The notes under the pieces were generated by a model, which ran no database searches, was not told the origin of the DNA, and worked only from the letters and a program-made list of their open reading frames with translations. A program made the position numbers and the translations under genes. Shown here in pieces: positions 44,161-53,181 of a stretch of 64,000 nucleotides of DNA. The stretch's first letter is position 1. Each line of letters starts with the position of its first letter. Source of the stretch: Armatimonadota bacterium. Its GTDB lineage: Bacteria; Armatimonadota; UBA5829; DSUL01. The stretch is from contig AP024674.1 of the NCBI GenBank assembly GCA_025998755.1, positions 2,682,162-2,746,161 of the forward strand, in the 5' to 3' direction.

Positions 44161-44955
44161 TTGCCGACTCTTGATCTGGAAGGTTGGAAAGCGTCGTATC
44201 TGGATTACGGAGTCGGACTCCCCCTGGTGTTCATCCCCGGCATAGAGGAGTATAAGGAGTCTTTCGACTACCAGATCCGCGGGCTTTCGGACCGCTACCG
44301 CGTGCTGGCCTACGATGTCCGTGAGCATGAGGACGGCCACGCGGGGGATCTCTCCGTGCTGGTGGAGGATCTGGCCCGGCTGCTAGACCGCCTGCGCCTG
44401 CCGGGCGCTGTGATCGCAGGACACTCCTTCGGCAGTCTGATAGCCCAGCTGTTTGCTCGGACGTATCCGGAGCGCACGACCGCGCTCATCCTGATTTCAG
44501 GATTCGCCAAGGCTCCCACCCAGAACCCGCACACTCTTCTTCGGTATCTGGGCTCCGGGCACATGCTGGAGCCCGAGTCCCGCTGGGAGCGGCTGTTGAT
44601 CCGCCTGGGGCTGCGCAAGCCTGAAGAGCCGGAACTGGAGGAGCACCTGGCCTGGGTCAGCAAGCAGGCGGCCAAGACGAGCCAGGCCACCCTGCGCGAC
44701 CGGCTGACCATCGTGCGGCAGTTCGACAGCCGCCCCTGGCTGGAGCGCCTTTGGATGCCGCTGCTTCTCATCGTGGGCCAGTATGACCGCCCCCCGTTCC
44801 TCTCCGCGGCCCAGCTATTGCAGCATATGACTCCCGACTCGGTGGTGGAAGTGGTGGAAGGAGCCGGTCATTTCCCGCATATCGAACGCCATGACCTCAC
44901 CAACGCGTTCGTGGACGAGTTCCTGGCAGCCCGGCTCACCAGCCTGGTGGACTGA
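44161..44955 (+). CDS. alpha/beta hydrolase
   Basis: About 264 residues. GLPLVFIPGIEEYKESFDYQ gives the oxyanion-hole region, VIAGHSFGSLIAQLFA the nucleophile elbow with catalytic Ser, LLLIVGQYDRPPFLS the acid region with an Asp, and GAGHFPHIERH the catalytic His. A complete Ser-Asp-His triad makes activity likely; the substrate is unknown. TTG 44161 is preceded by GGGAG at 7 bp; GTG 44149 is an alternative start with no good ribosome site. It is divergent from tilS and followed at 11 bp by tatD. Confidence 0.9.
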   Translation: MPTLDLEGWKASYLDYGVGLPLVFIPGIEEYKESFDYQIRGLSDRYRVLAYDVREHEDGHAGDLSVLVEDLARLLDRLRLPGAVIAGHSFGSLIAQLFARTYPERTTALILISGFAKAPTQNPHTLLRYLGSGHMLEPESRWERLLIRLGLRKPEEPELEEHLAWVSKQAAKTSQATLRDRLTIVRQFDSRPWLERLWMPLLLIVGQYDRPPFLSAAQLLQHMTPDSVVEVVEGAGHFPHIERHDLTNAFVDEFLAARLTSLVD

Positions 44956-44966
44956 ACCGCTGCTCC

Positions 44967-45749
44967 GTGATAGACACCCACTGCCACCTTTACGATCCCC
45001 GTTTCGATGAGGACATCGAGGAGACGTTGGGCCGGGCTCGGCAGGCCGGCGTGACCGGCATGCTGATTGCGGCGTGCGATCGCGAGACTGCGGACCGCGC
45101 GGAACGCCTGGCCGAGGCGGAAGCACTTTCATTGGCCCTCGGGCTCCACCCGCACGAAGCGTCCCGGTCGGTGGAGGATAAGGGCTGGCTGGAGGACATC
45201 CGGGCGCGGCTCCTGCGTTGTCCGGCGGCGGCCGCAGTGGGCGAGATGGGGCTTGACTATCACTACACGTTCTCCCCTCCCGATGTGCAGCGTCAGGTCT
45301 TCCGGGCGCAGCTGGAGCTGGCGAAAGAACTCGGCCTGCCGGTCACCATCCACTCTCGCGCGGCGGAGGAGGAGGTCCTGGATATTCTGGAAGAGGCCGG
45401 CCCTCCGCCGGCGGGCGCGGTGCTTCACGCCTTCACCGGTTCGGAAGCGGCGGCCAAGCGGGCCCTTGAGATGGGACTGTACATTGGCGTGACAGGGATG
45501 ATCACATTCCGCAACGCCGAAGACCTGCGCCGCATCATCGCCACCGTCCCCCTGGAACGCATCCTGCTGGAAACGGACAGTCCCTATCTGGCGCCGGTTC
45601 CCCACAGGGGGAAGCGGAATGAGCCCGCCTTCCTCATCCACGTGCGGGATGCGCTGGCAGACCTGCTGGGGGTGTCCGCCGCGGAGGTTCAGCGGATAAC
45701 GACGGAGAATGCCAGAAGGGTGTTCACGCGCCTGCGCGAGACGATCTGA
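44967..45749 (+). CDS. tatD: TatD family metal-dependent deoxyribonuclease
   Basis: The 260-residue TIM-barrel hydrolase has all the family metal ligands: IDTHCHLYD, GLHPHEA, AVGEMGLDYH, VTIHSRAAEEE, AVLHAFTGS and ILLETDSPYLAP. TatD-type enzymes act as 3'-5' DNA or RNA exonucleases in repair and turnover. GTG 44967 begins 11 bp after the hydrolase stop. The C-terminal VQRITTENARRVF is the usual end of bacterial members. Confidence 0.95.
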   Translation: MIDTHCHLYDPRFDEDIEETLGRARQAGVTGMLIAACDRETADRAERLAEAEALSLALGLHPHEASRSVEDKGWLEDIRARLLRCPAAAAVGEMGLDYHYTFSPPDVQRQVFRAQLELAKELGLPVTIHSRAAEEEVLDILEEAGPPPAGAVLHAFTGSEAAAKRALEMGLYIGVTGMITFRNAEDLRRIIATVPLERILLETDSPYLAPVPHRGKRNEPAFLIHVRDALADLLGVSAAEVQRITTENARRVFTRLRETI

Positions 45750-45796
45750 GCATCCTTGTCGCATTTTCGGCGCAAGACATCAGGAGAGGGGCGCAA

Positions 45797-46750
45797 ATGG
45801 CTGAATGGATTGTCCGCGAAATGCGCGGAGAGGATCTGGCGGACATCATGGAGGTGGCGCGGCTCTCTCTGCCGGCTGACCCGATGTGCCCGGAGCTTTT
45901 TGCGCGCAGAGTCTTTCTGGACCAGAACTTCTCGCCCGCCACATCGCTGGTGGCGGAGCGGGGCGGACGTGTGGCGGGATTCGTGACGGGTTTTGTGCGC
46001 CGGTATCCCATCGAAGATATGCCGGATGACAGCAACCGGAGCTGGATCACGCTTTTCGCCGTGCACCCTGATGCGCGTGGGTGTGGTGCGGCCACGGTCC
46101 TCTTCAATCATCTGGAAGAGACCCTGAAAGAGATGGGCAAAAGTTCGGTTCTGGTGGGTCCGTATGTCCCCAACTGGTGGGTGCCCGGGGTGGACGAGAA
46201 GGAATATCCCGCGGCCATCGAGTTCTTGAGCAAGCGGGGATATTCGGTGGTCACCCGTCCTCTTTCGATGGACAGCGATCTGGTGGCCTATCGCCGACCG
46301 CATTGGGTCTCAGAAAAGGAAAAGTCCCTGACGGAGTCCGGTGTGCGTTTTCAGGATTTTCGCCCGGAGCTCATCCCGGCGCTGTTCGGATTCCTGAAGC
46401 GGGAGTTTCCAGGCGATTGGCAGAGGCACTTGCGCGCCACGTGCCAGCGCATCCTTCAGGGCGAATATTCTCCCCGGCAGGTGCAGGTGGCCACGGAGGA
46501 CGGCGAGGTCGTGGGGTTCGCACACTATGAGGGCGAGAGGTTCGGTCCCTTCGGCACCGCTTCTGCGGTGCGGGGAAGGGGGATCGGGGCGGTTCTGCTT
46601 TGCCGAAGCATCGAAGCCATGCGGGAAAACGGACTGCACAACGCCTATTTCCTGTGGACCAACGACGAAAGCGCCCGGCTCTATTCCTCAGCGGCGGGGT
46701 TCCGGGAGAGCCGGCGCTTCGCACTGATGAAAAAGGAGTTGGGAGGATGA
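45797..46750 (+). CDS. tandem GNAT N-acetyltransferase
   Basis: The 317-residue protein contains two GNAT folds. The first (about 1-160) has the acetyl-CoA loop in WITLFAVHPDARGCGAATVLF; the second (about 180-310) has TASAVRGRGIGAVLLCRSIEAM and ARLYSSAAGFRES. CAGGAGAGGGG lies 5 bp before the ATG. Its stop overlaps the start of a sugar-binding lipoprotein gene as ATGA, so the two are translationally coupled. The acceptor is unknown; an amino sugar is a reasonable guess from the neighbour. Confidence 0.88.
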   Translation: MAEWIVREMRGEDLADIMEVARLSLPADPMCPELFARRVFLDQNFSPATSLVAERGGRVAGFVTGFVRRYPIEDMPDDSNRSWITLFAVHPDARGCGAATVLFNHLEETLKEMGKSSVLVGPYVPNWWVPGVDEKEYPAAIEFLSKRGYSVVTRPLSMDSDLVAYRRPHWVSEKEKSLTESGVRFQDFRPELIPALFGFLKREFPGDWQRHLRATCQRILQGEYSPRQVQVATEDGEVVGFAHYEGERFGPFGTASAVRGRGIGAVLLCRSIEAMRENGLHNAYFLWTNDESARLYSSAAGFRESRRFALMKKELGG

Positions 46751-48054
46751 AATCTGCACGCCTTCGGGCCGCTGCAGTCGCGGCAGTTGCCCTCCTGGCC
46801 GCTTTTCAGGGAGGATGCTCCCGCGCGCCGGAAGAAGGCGTGGTCACGCTCCGCCTGGTGCTGTGGGGGACGGCCAAAGACGAGGCGTCCCTGAACGAGA
46901 TGCTCCAGCGCTTCTACCGTGAGAACCCTGGTGTGCGGGTGAAGCTGGAGATCACTCCCCACGCCCGCGTCTTCGATAAACTTTTGATCTCTTTCGCGGG
47001 CGGGCGCGCCCCGGATGTGTCGCGGGTCAGTTCTTTATGGTTTTATCCCCTGGCGGCGAAGGGGGTGCTGGCCGATCTGACCCCCTTCATCGAGCAGGAT
47101 CGCTCCTTCGACCTGAACGACTTCTATGAGGCAGCGCTCGACGGCTGGGGACGATATGGCGGGCGGGTCCACGCTCTGCCCACGGATCTGGATCTGACCG
47201 CCATGTTCTACAACAAGAAGATGTTCGATAAGGCGGGCATCCCGTATCCGGACTACTCCTGGGACTGGAAGCGGTATCTGGAGGTCTGCCGTAAGCTGAC
47301 AAAGGATCTGGACGGGGATGGCCGCATTGACCAGTGGGGCACATCGCTGGATGGCTACTGGCAGTCTTACGTCTACCAGAATGGTGGCAGCATCCTGAAC
47401 GAAGACAATACCCGGTGTATGCTGGACCGGCCGGAAGCCTACGAGGCCATTCAGTGGATGGCAAACCTCCGCCTGAAGTGGGGAGTTGCGCCCAGTCCCG
47501 CGGACACGGCTGACGTGGGGCTTACCGGCCTGTGGGCCAGCGGGCGTCTGGGAATGTACTTTACGGGCAGTTGGGCGGCTGCCATGGTGTTCCGCGACCG
47601 GGTGAAAGACTTCGATTGGGACGTGGCGCCGGTGCCGAAGGGCAGGCGCCGGGCCACCTTCCTGGGAGGCTCCGCTTTCGCGATGATCTCCAGCACAAAG
47701 CATCCGAAGGAGGCCTGGGAGCTGGTGAAGTTCCTGACCAGCCCGTATGTGCAGGAGCGGTGGGCGCGGGAATATCAGATCATGCCCAGCCGCCGCTCCG
47801 TGGCCGAGTCCGGCGCGTTCCGCGACCTAAAGGAGCCGCCTGAGCACAGACAGGTCTTCATCGATGCCGCGCAGTATGGTCGGACCCTGCCGAGCGTGTA
47901 TTCTCAGCGGGAGATGAACGACATCATCAGCAACTACATCTCCATGGCACTTCTGGGCAAGATGACGGCCAGAGAAGCCTGCGAGACGGTGACGCCGCTG
48001 GTGAACGACCTGCTGCGCTATGACCGGGAACGCGAACGCCGTACCGGTCGCTGA
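46747..48054 (+). CDS. ABC transporter extracellular sugar-binding lipoprotein (orphan)
   Basis: The 435-residue protein has a lipoprotein signal (VALLAAFQGGC) and the family 1 solute-binding pattern: VTLRLVLWGTAKDEASL, YRENPGVRVKLEITP, DKLLISFAGGRAPDVSRVSS, LPTDLDLTAMFYNKKMFDKAGI, YPDYSWDWKRYLEVCRKLT and RRATFLGGSAFAMIS. It would capture an oligosaccharide for import. GGAGG precedes the ATG and the start overlaps the GNAT gene. No permease or ATPase genes follow; the next gene has its own promoter, so the partner transporter must be elsewhere. Confidence 0.92.
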   Translation: MKSARLRAAAVAAVALLAAFQGGCSRAPEEGVVTLRLVLWGTAKDEASLNEMLQRFYRENPGVRVKLEITPHARVFDKLLISFAGGRAPDVSRVSSLWFYPLAAKGVLADLTPFIEQDRSFDLNDFYEAALDGWGRYGGRVHALPTDLDLTAMFYNKKMFDKAGIPYPDYSWDWKRYLEVCRKLTKDLDGDGRIDQWGTSLDGYWQSYVYQNGGSILNEDNTRCMLDRPEAYEAIQWMANLRLKWGVAPSPADTADVGLTGLWASGRLGMYFTGSWAAAMVFRDRVKDFDWDVAPVPKGRRRATFLGGSAFAMISSTKHPKEAWELVKFLTSPYVQERWAREYQIMPSRRSVAESGAFRDLKEPPEHRQVFIDAAQYGRTLPSVYSQREMNDIISNYISMALLGKMTAREACETVTPLVNDLLRYDRERERRTGR

Positions 48055-48085
48055 GCAGGCCCAGATTCACCCGTCTTACTACCGA

Positions 48086-48114
48086 TTGACAGGGACACAA
48101 CAAAGCCGTACAAT
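48086..48114 (+). promoter_or_regulatory. sigma-70 promoter of the secreted GH-A-like gene
   Basis: TTGACA (48086-48091), 17 bp, TACAAT (48109-48114). The start is expected near 48121, giving a leader of about 95 nt. Confidence 0.82.
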
Positions 48115-48215
48115 CGAATACAGAGAGACACGGGTCGCGGAAGCGTTGAGGCAGTGACTTGGCCGAGCGTGCAGCCATGGCCTTGGCGTAGAAGAAAGGA
48201 CCTGGGACATCTGTT

Positions 48216-49844
48216 ATGACGCGTCGCATCCTCCCGGCGGGACAGGCCTGCGGTGTCCCGCACTGGGCGGCGGCCCTGCTTGCCGCGGTGCTGGTTGCCG
48301 CGCTCCCCGCGAGCGCCATCGCGCAGCAGGCCACGCCCAGTCTCAGCAAACTGTCCATCCATCTGATCCTGAACTACACCACGGGAGCGCGGCAGATCGT
48401 GGCCGCGCACCCGCGCGTACTCAAGATCCTGGACACGCACACCTCGATGCTGGAAGCGATGCGGGACTACAAGTCCCGCACGCCCGGAGGCATTGTGGTG
48501 CTCCGCATCTACACCGCGCATCGCTACACCCTGAACGACAACCCGTACACAGCGGCGGAGCATTTCTGGAACAGCATCCTGGCGCCCAGGGTCAACGCCC
48601 TTTCTCCGCAGGATCGCGCCCTAATAGACTATCTGGAAGGGCCCAACGAGGCGGACAGCACACCCACGTGGAACAGCCCGGCGGAAGTGGCGTGGTACAA
48701 CGCCTTCTGGATGCGTCTTGCCCCGCTGATCGCCTCGGCTGGATTCCGCCCGTGTGCATACAGCATCTCTGTGGGCAACCCTCCAGGTTCGCTGGAGGAG
48801 ATCCATAAGATACTGGACACTATTGCGCCCTCGCTGCGGGTCATCAAACAGCTCGGCGGAGCCTGGAGCTATCACCCGTATACCATCCTGTATACCAAGG
48901 ATGTGGGCACCGAGAATTGGTTTTCCCTCCGGTATCGCCTGTTCTACTCCTATTTCGCCAGCAAACATCCGGACCTCGTGGACCTTCCCATGATCCTTAC
49001 GGAAGGGGGTGTGGACGGTCAGTCCTCGCCGCTCGGACCGGGTTGGAAGGGTGGAGGCGACGCTGCCAAATTCCAGGACTGGCTGGCCTGGTGGGACAGC
49101 GAGATTCGTAAGGATCCGTATATCCTCGGATGCACCCTCTTCCAGAGCGGCGATCCGGTGGGCTGGTGGAGCTTCGACATCGAGCCCATTGCCGCCTGGC
49201 TGGCGCAGCATCTACGGAACAACCGGGCCACAGGCACTCCGCGGCAGGCCCGACAGGCAGCCAACGGTCAGGCGGTAACCATCAGTGGAGGAGTGGTTTC
49301 GGCCGCCTTTCCGGGAGTCCTCTACGTTCAGTCTCCGGACCGGGCTCACGGCGTGCGGGTGGAGAAAGCCAACCACGGTGTACAAGCAGGCGCGAGGGTG
49401 GATGTGTCCGGTGTCGCCCGTACCAATGCCAACGGAGAAAAGTATATTCAAGCCGACTGGGTGAGCGCGCTCGGCTCTGTGCCCGTTACTCCGCTGGCCA
49501 TCCGGTCCTCCTGGCTTGGTGGTGGTCCCTGGCTCCATAACCCTGCCACCGGGGCGGGTCAGCGCGGCGTAACCGGAGGAGTGGGCGTCAACAACATAGG
49601 GCTGCTGGCCACGGTCTGGGGACGAGTGCGCTCGGTGCAGTGGAATCCTCAACCGGCCAGAGTCATGCTTGACGATGGAACGGGCAAAGTCATACGCGTG
49701 GACTTTCCGGGCGGGGCCATACTTCCCGCCGTCGGTTCCTACGTGCGCGCAACCGGCCCGGTCTCCTGCTACGCCTCCGGCAGTTCCATCCTCCCCAGAC
49801 TGCTCCTGCGCAGCCAGAACGATCTGCAGATCCTCTCGCCTTAG
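48216..49844 (+). CDS. secreted GH-A-clan-like protein with C-terminal OB-like module
   Basis: The 542-residue protein has a signal peptide (AALLAAVLVAALPASAIA). Residues about 40-340 look like a GH-A clan barrel: YLEGPNEAD (acid/base Glu after Asn), WSYHPYT, and PMILTEGGVDG (nucleophile Glu), then YILGCTLFQSGD and GWWSFD. Residues about 350-542 are two OB-like domains that align with the end of the protein at 2257-6033: SPDRAHGVRV against EPDRSAGIGV, then GVNNIGLLATVWG..., MLDDGTG and PAVGSYVRATG against NNVGSLIETWG, WLDDGSN and PPVGSFLRVTG. Substrate unknown; the shared module probably attaches or targets the protein. Confidence 0.8.
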   Translation: MTRRILPAGQACGVPHWAAALLAAVLVAALPASAIAQQATPSLSKLSIHLILNYTTGARQIVAAHPRVLKILDTHTSMLEAMRDYKSRTPGGIVVLRIYTAHRYTLNDNPYTAAEHFWNSILAPRVNALSPQDRALIDYLEGPNEADSTPTWNSPAEVAWYNAFWMRLAPLIASAGFRPCAYSISVGNPPGSLEEIHKILDTIAPSLRVIKQLGGAWSYHPYTILYTKDVGTENWFSLRYRLFYSYFASKHPDLVDLPMILTEGGVDGQSSPLGPGWKGGGDAAKFQDWLAWWDSEIRKDPYILGCTLFQSGDPVGWWSFDIEPIAAWLAQHLRNNRATGTPRQARQAANGQAVTISGGVVSAAFPGVLYVQSPDRAHGVRVEKANHGVQAGARVDVSGVARTNANGEKYIQADWVSALGSVPVTPLAIRSSWLGGGPWLHNPATGAGQRGVTGGVGVNNIGLLATVWGRVRSVQWNPQPARVMLDDGTGKVIRVDFPGGAILPAVGSYVRATGPVSCYASGSSILPRLLLRSQNDLQILSP

Positions 49845-49845
49845 T

Positions 49846-49864
49846 CCCGGAGCCTCGCTCCGGG
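49846..49864 (+). terminator. hairpin after the GH-A-like gene
   Basis: CCCGGAGC-ctc-GCTCCGGG, an 8-bp stem 2 bp after the stop codon region. No T-run follows, so efficiency is uncertain. Confidence 0.5.
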
Positions 49865-49876
49865 AGATCTGCAGTT

Positions 49877-49968
49877 GTTGAGCCGCCCGGCGCAGCCGGG
49901 CGAGTCGAAACCACGGACATCAACCTGCGTGGTCTCGATACTCGAGGCTTGGGCCGCGCTACTCGACC
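49877..49968 (-). repeat. dispersed palindromic element, copy A
   Basis: This 92-bp element is the inverted counterpart of 58012-58104. Read on the minus strand it contains GTCGAGTAGCGCGGC, AAGCC, GTATCGAGACC, GCAGGTTGATGTCCG and GGTTTCG, then a CGCCCGG/CCGGGCG hairpin and GGCTCAAC. It resembles the GTCGAGTA...TATCGAGAC REP-type elements known from actinobacterial genomes. Confidence 0.75.
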
Positions 49969-50029
49969 ACCGTAGGATGACTGGCGTTGGACCGGAAAGG
50001 AGACGAAACGGGGCTGCCGCCGGCGCCGG

Positions 50030-50530
50030 TCAGCTGTCAGGGGATAGCGCTTTCTCCATCTGGATGCACTCGAAGCAGGTTCCGTCAGCGCCGGTGTGCT
50101 GCACGCGGCCAATCTCGCGGAATCCGCAGGCCAGATAGAACGGCAGCGCGTTCAGCGACGCTCGCAAAAACAGCCGGTCCCTGCCTGCCGAACGGGCAAG
50201 CTGCTCGAAATGCTCCATAAGGATCCGGCCGATCCCGTGCCCGCTGAAAGCCGGATGCACATACACAGACGCCACCTCTCCCGTGGAGACCACAAACCGC
50301 CCGAACGCGATGATGCTACCCGCCTGCTCCACAACAACGAGCGATCCGTCCTCAGCAGCGCCGCGGAGATCCTCCGCAGTCAACAGGCCTTGCCAAGCAC
50401 GGATCTGAGAGGGGTAATAGTGCCCTGCCGCCAGATGTTCCACCGAGGTGCGGAAGACAGCCAGCGCGTCGCCCTCATCGCCAGGGCGGCCCGGCCGGAG
50501 GATGAGATCCGCCGGGAGCGGGACGCTCAC
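50030..50530 (-). CDS. GNAT family N-acetyltransferase
   Basis: The 166-residue protein is a single GNAT domain. LILRPGRPGDEGDALAVF is the first strand-helix, VASVYVHPAFSGHGIGRILM the acetyl-CoA pyrophosphate loop (R/Q-x-x-G-x-G/A as SGHGIGR), and LNALPFYLACGFREIGR the usual C-terminal motif. GTG 50530 overlaps the PHP gene's stop by 4 bp, so it is coupled to it. Acceptor unknown. Confidence 0.9.
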   Translation of the reverse strand: MSVPLPADLILRPGRPGDEGDALAVFRTSVEHLAAGHYYPSQIRAWQGLLTAEDLRGAAEDGSLVVVEQAGSIIAFGRFVVSTGEVASVYVHPAFSGHGIGRILMEHFEQLARSAGRDRLFLRASLNALPFYLACGFREIGRVQHTGADGTCFECIQMEKALSPDS

Positions 50531-51540
50531 TCCTGCCGTCCGGCGTCCAGGAACACCGGCTGCACCAGCGCAAGCGAACCGTCGGAGGCTACCACCCGCG
50601 CCCGGACGTATCCGGTTCTCCCCGAAAGATCAAACCGGGCAGCCTCGCCGTGCGCCACTTCCAGCAGGCGCCCCTCCGGCCCCCGCAGTTCGATGCGATA
50701 CCGTAAGCCCGCCGCAGGCCAGACCTTCAGCGCAAGCGATTCTCGCCCCACCCGAATTTCCCGCAGTTCCACCCCCGTGGAGGCGTAGAAATCACCCCGC
50801 GCCAGAGCCGATGCGATGGCCCCTGATGTCAGCTCCCGCGCCCGGACCATCACCCATCCCTTGCCCGGGCCGTCCGGGTGTCCCGGCACGTAGGTGTGGA
50901 CATCGTCGGTCGCGGTCCCCCAGATGCGCACTCCCCGAGTCAGCAGCCAGTCCCACATCTGCTCCGTGGACCGAATCCCGCTCTTCGGATCTCCCTCGTT
51001 CAGGCAGCCGCTGCTCATGTTGTAGATCTCCAGCAGGACCGCTCCCCGGACCGGAAGCACCTCTTCCGCGTTGAACGCCCGCGTCCAGTTGGGATGGTTG
51101 ATCATCGCCACTCCGCCGGCGGCACGGATGGCATCCACCTGCCGCTGCAGCGCATCCGGGACCGTCTCGCCTCCCTGCGGCCCGATCTCGCTTCGGATGT
51201 TGATGCCGCACGTATGGACGTTCCTCCCGCCGGGCTTCGAGTCCAGTTCAATGCCCGGCAGAACAATGAATGCCGGCGTCTGGACGTGCGCCAGAGGCTC
51301 CACCGGCGTCAGACGGCGGTGATCCGTGATGACACAGAAGTGGTATCCGTGCTCCCGGTACCACAGGGCCGCCTCCTCGGGAGGCAGTTTGCCGTCGGAG
51401 TTGGTGGTATGCCCGTGCAGGTTGCCACGAAACCACCGCTCGCCGGCACAGCAGGAACACGGCAGAACCGCACCCAGACAGACGGCCGCCGCGGCCAGAA
51501 CGGTTAGTCCAAGAGGACCGTGGTTGAAAGACGAGTGCAT
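50527..51540 (-). CDS. secreted PHP-domain protein
   Basis: The 337-residue protein has an N-terminal export signal (LTVLAAAAVCLGAVLPCSCC; a lipobox is possible) and a PHP domain with NLHGHTTNSDG, VITDHRRLTP, LPGIELDSK, AMINHPNW and ATDDVHTYVPG. The C-terminal part is a beta sandwich. It is a paralogue of the cytosolic PHP protein at 15346-16236, sharing order of motifs and the C-terminal extension. Metal-dependent phosphoester cleavage outside the cell is likely; substrate unknown. It lies 46 bp after the GH20 gene. Confidence 0.87.
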   Translation of the reverse strand: MHSSFNHGPLGLTVLAAAAVCLGAVLPCSCCAGERWFRGNLHGHTTNSDGKLPPEEAALWYREHGYHFCVITDHRRLTPVEPLAHVQTPAFIVLPGIELDSKPGGRNVHTCGINIRSEIGPQGGETVPDALQRQVDAIRAAGGVAMINHPNWTRAFNAEEVLPVRGAVLLEIYNMSSGCLNEGDPKSGIRSTEQMWDWLLTRGVRIWGTATDDVHTYVPGHPDGPGKGWVMVRARELTSGAIASALARGDFYASTGVELREIRVGRESLALKVWPAAGLRYRIELRGPEGRLLEVAHGEAARFDLSGRTGYVRARVVASDGSLALVQPVFLDAGRQE

Positions 51541-51586
51541 CCGCTTTGTCCTTGGTCAGGCAACGTTTTGCGTGGAATCGCCCCGC

Positions 51587-53104
51587 TCATTGTTGAGAGG
51601 GCGGCCTCCAAATGCCACGGGGATGCGTCCATCCCTTGTAGCGATCCTTCCAGTTGTCAGCCTGTTCCGGGTAGGGAAACGGAAGCCGGGAGAAGTAGCG
51701 ATCCCGGTGGCCCAGCAGGCGTTCTTCGAACTCCTCGAACGGCACAGACCGTCCTTCCGGTCCCTGCCAGAGCCGCTCCGCAAGGGCCAGCAGGCGCGGG
51801 TAGAAGCCCAGGTCTTCGATGATCTGCCATTCGTCTTCCACAGGCGGATCGTGCCACGCCTCGCCCTGGCCCCCCAGCAGCCCAGGCACGGGCAGGGGGA
51901 CATCTTCGTTGGGGCTCCACTCGTAAATACGCCGCACGTACTCCGGCGCAAGGCCGTAATCGAAATATACGTCCCGCGAGTGAGAGTTGATCACGCGGTA
52001 TCCCATCGCCGCAATGGAAGGCGCGTGGCTACCCATTTTCCAGGAATGGATCACCACGTCCTTCGGGATGCCCTGATCCAGCTGGTCGTTCCATGTGACC
52101 GTCGTGCGTCCCAGCTCCTTCACCACCTCGTTCATACGAGAGATGAAATAGGCCATCAGCGTGGGCGGATGATCGGGCTGACTTGAGATCTCCTCCCACT
52201 TGGCCTGACAGCGGGGGCAGTCCGCTCCCCCCTCGCACTCGTCGGTGCCGATGTGGATGTAGGGTGACGGAAACACCTCCGCCACCTCCTCCAGAATGGT
52301 CTTCAGCGTGGAATAAAGCTCTTCGCAGCCCATGCACATCGTGTCGTTTGTGCACTTCAGATGCGGCATCAGGTCCAGGAAGGCCGTGCAATGCCCGGGC
52401 ATCTCTATCTCCGGCATCACGTTGATAAACCTTGCGGCGGCATACTCCACCAGCTCGCGAAGCTCGTCCTGAGTGTAGTAAGGCTCCGTCTTCAGGTGAG
52501 GAAACGCGCGGGTCTCGAAACGCCAGCCCGGATACTCTGTCAGGTGCATATGAAAGACGTTCAGTTTGTAACGCGAGGCGATGTCTATCTGGCGCCGGAG
52601 GAACTCGGGACTCTGATAGTTGCGTCCCTGGTCCAGCATGATTCCGCGCCACGGAAATGCCGGCCAGTCCTCTATGACGCAACAGGGAGCAGTCAGCCTC
52701 CCGCCCTCGAACCGCAGCATCTGCCGCAGCGTCTGCACCCCGTAGAAGAGCCCTGCCGGAGCGTTCGCCTGCACCAGGGCTCCCGGTCCGACGGTGAGAC
52801 GATATCCCTCCTCACCGAACTGCTCGCCGATGTCCGTCAACAGAAGCCCGAACGCGCCTTCCAGCGGAGAGCCTGCCGCCGTGATCTCCGGGTCATCCAC
52901 GATCTCCAGCACGGGAAACTCCTCAGCCGTCCATCCGGTCAGCTCGTTCACGGCGCGGGCGAGCGCCTCGTAGGCGAGCTCAAAGGACGACTCCGCCATC
53001 TCCGGAGCCACGATTCGGAAACGAGGCGCCATGCGGCTGAAGTCGGTTACGTTGCCGGTCCACTCAACGGACCGCGGAAGGGGAATGAGCGCGGCTTGCT
53101 GCAT
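51587..53104 (-). CDS. glycoside hydrolase family 20 beta-N-acetylhexosaminidase
   Basis: The 505-residue protein has a GH20b-like N-terminal domain (about 1-125, ending in LFYGVQTLRQML) and a GH20 barrel: FPWRGIMLDQGRNY, LNVFHMHLTEYPGWRFE, VMPEIEMPGHCTAF and YIHIGTDECEGG, where the Asp-Glu pair assists and protonates during substrate-assisted hydrolysis. WNDQLDQGIPKDVVIHSWK and GGQGEAWHDP supply later barrel strands. No signal peptide is seen, so it may act on imported chitooligosaccharide or glycoprotein fragments. Its ribosome binding site (AGGGGG) sits inside a hairpin at 53112-53141. Confidence 0.92.
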   Translation of the reverse strand: MQQAALIPLPRSVEWTGNVTDFSRMAPRFRIVAPEMAESSFELAYEALARAVNELTGWTAEEFPVLEIVDDPEITAAGSPLEGAFGLLLTDIGEQFGEEGYRLTVGPGALVQANAPAGLFYGVQTLRQMLRFEGGRLTAPCCVIEDWPAFPWRGIMLDQGRNYQSPEFLRRQIDIASRYKLNVFHMHLTEYPGWRFETRAFPHLKTEPYYTQDELRELVEYAAARFINVMPEIEMPGHCTAFLDLMPHLKCTNDTMCMGCEELYSTLKTILEEVAEVFPSPYIHIGTDECEGGADCPRCQAKWEEISSQPDHPPTLMAYFISRMNEVVKELGRTTVTWNDQLDQGIPKDVVIHSWKMGSHAPSIAAMGYRVINSHSRDVYFDYGLAPEYVRRIYEWSPNEDVPLPVPGLLGGQGEAWHDPPVEDEWQIIEDLGFYPRLLALAERLWQGPEGRSVPFEEFEERLLGHRDRYFSRLPFPYPEQADNWKDRYKGWTHPRGIWRPPSQQ

Positions 53105-53111
53105 GAATAAC

Positions 53112-53141
53112 GGCCCCCTGAAGGTTTGGCATCAGGGGGCC
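53112..53141 (-). promoter_or_regulatory. hairpin enclosing the GH20 ribosome binding site
   Basis: GGCCCCCTGA and TCAGGGGGCC (10 bp) enclose a 10-nt loop. On the minus strand the 3' arm contains AGGGGG, the Shine-Dalgarno of the GH20 gene 7 nt before its ATG. No T-run follows, so it may be a weak terminator after phoU or a structure that hides the ribosome site. Confidence 0.6.
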
Positions 53142-53181
53142 TCTTGCACGCCAGGCGTGCGGATTCCTTCGCTTGCGGAGG

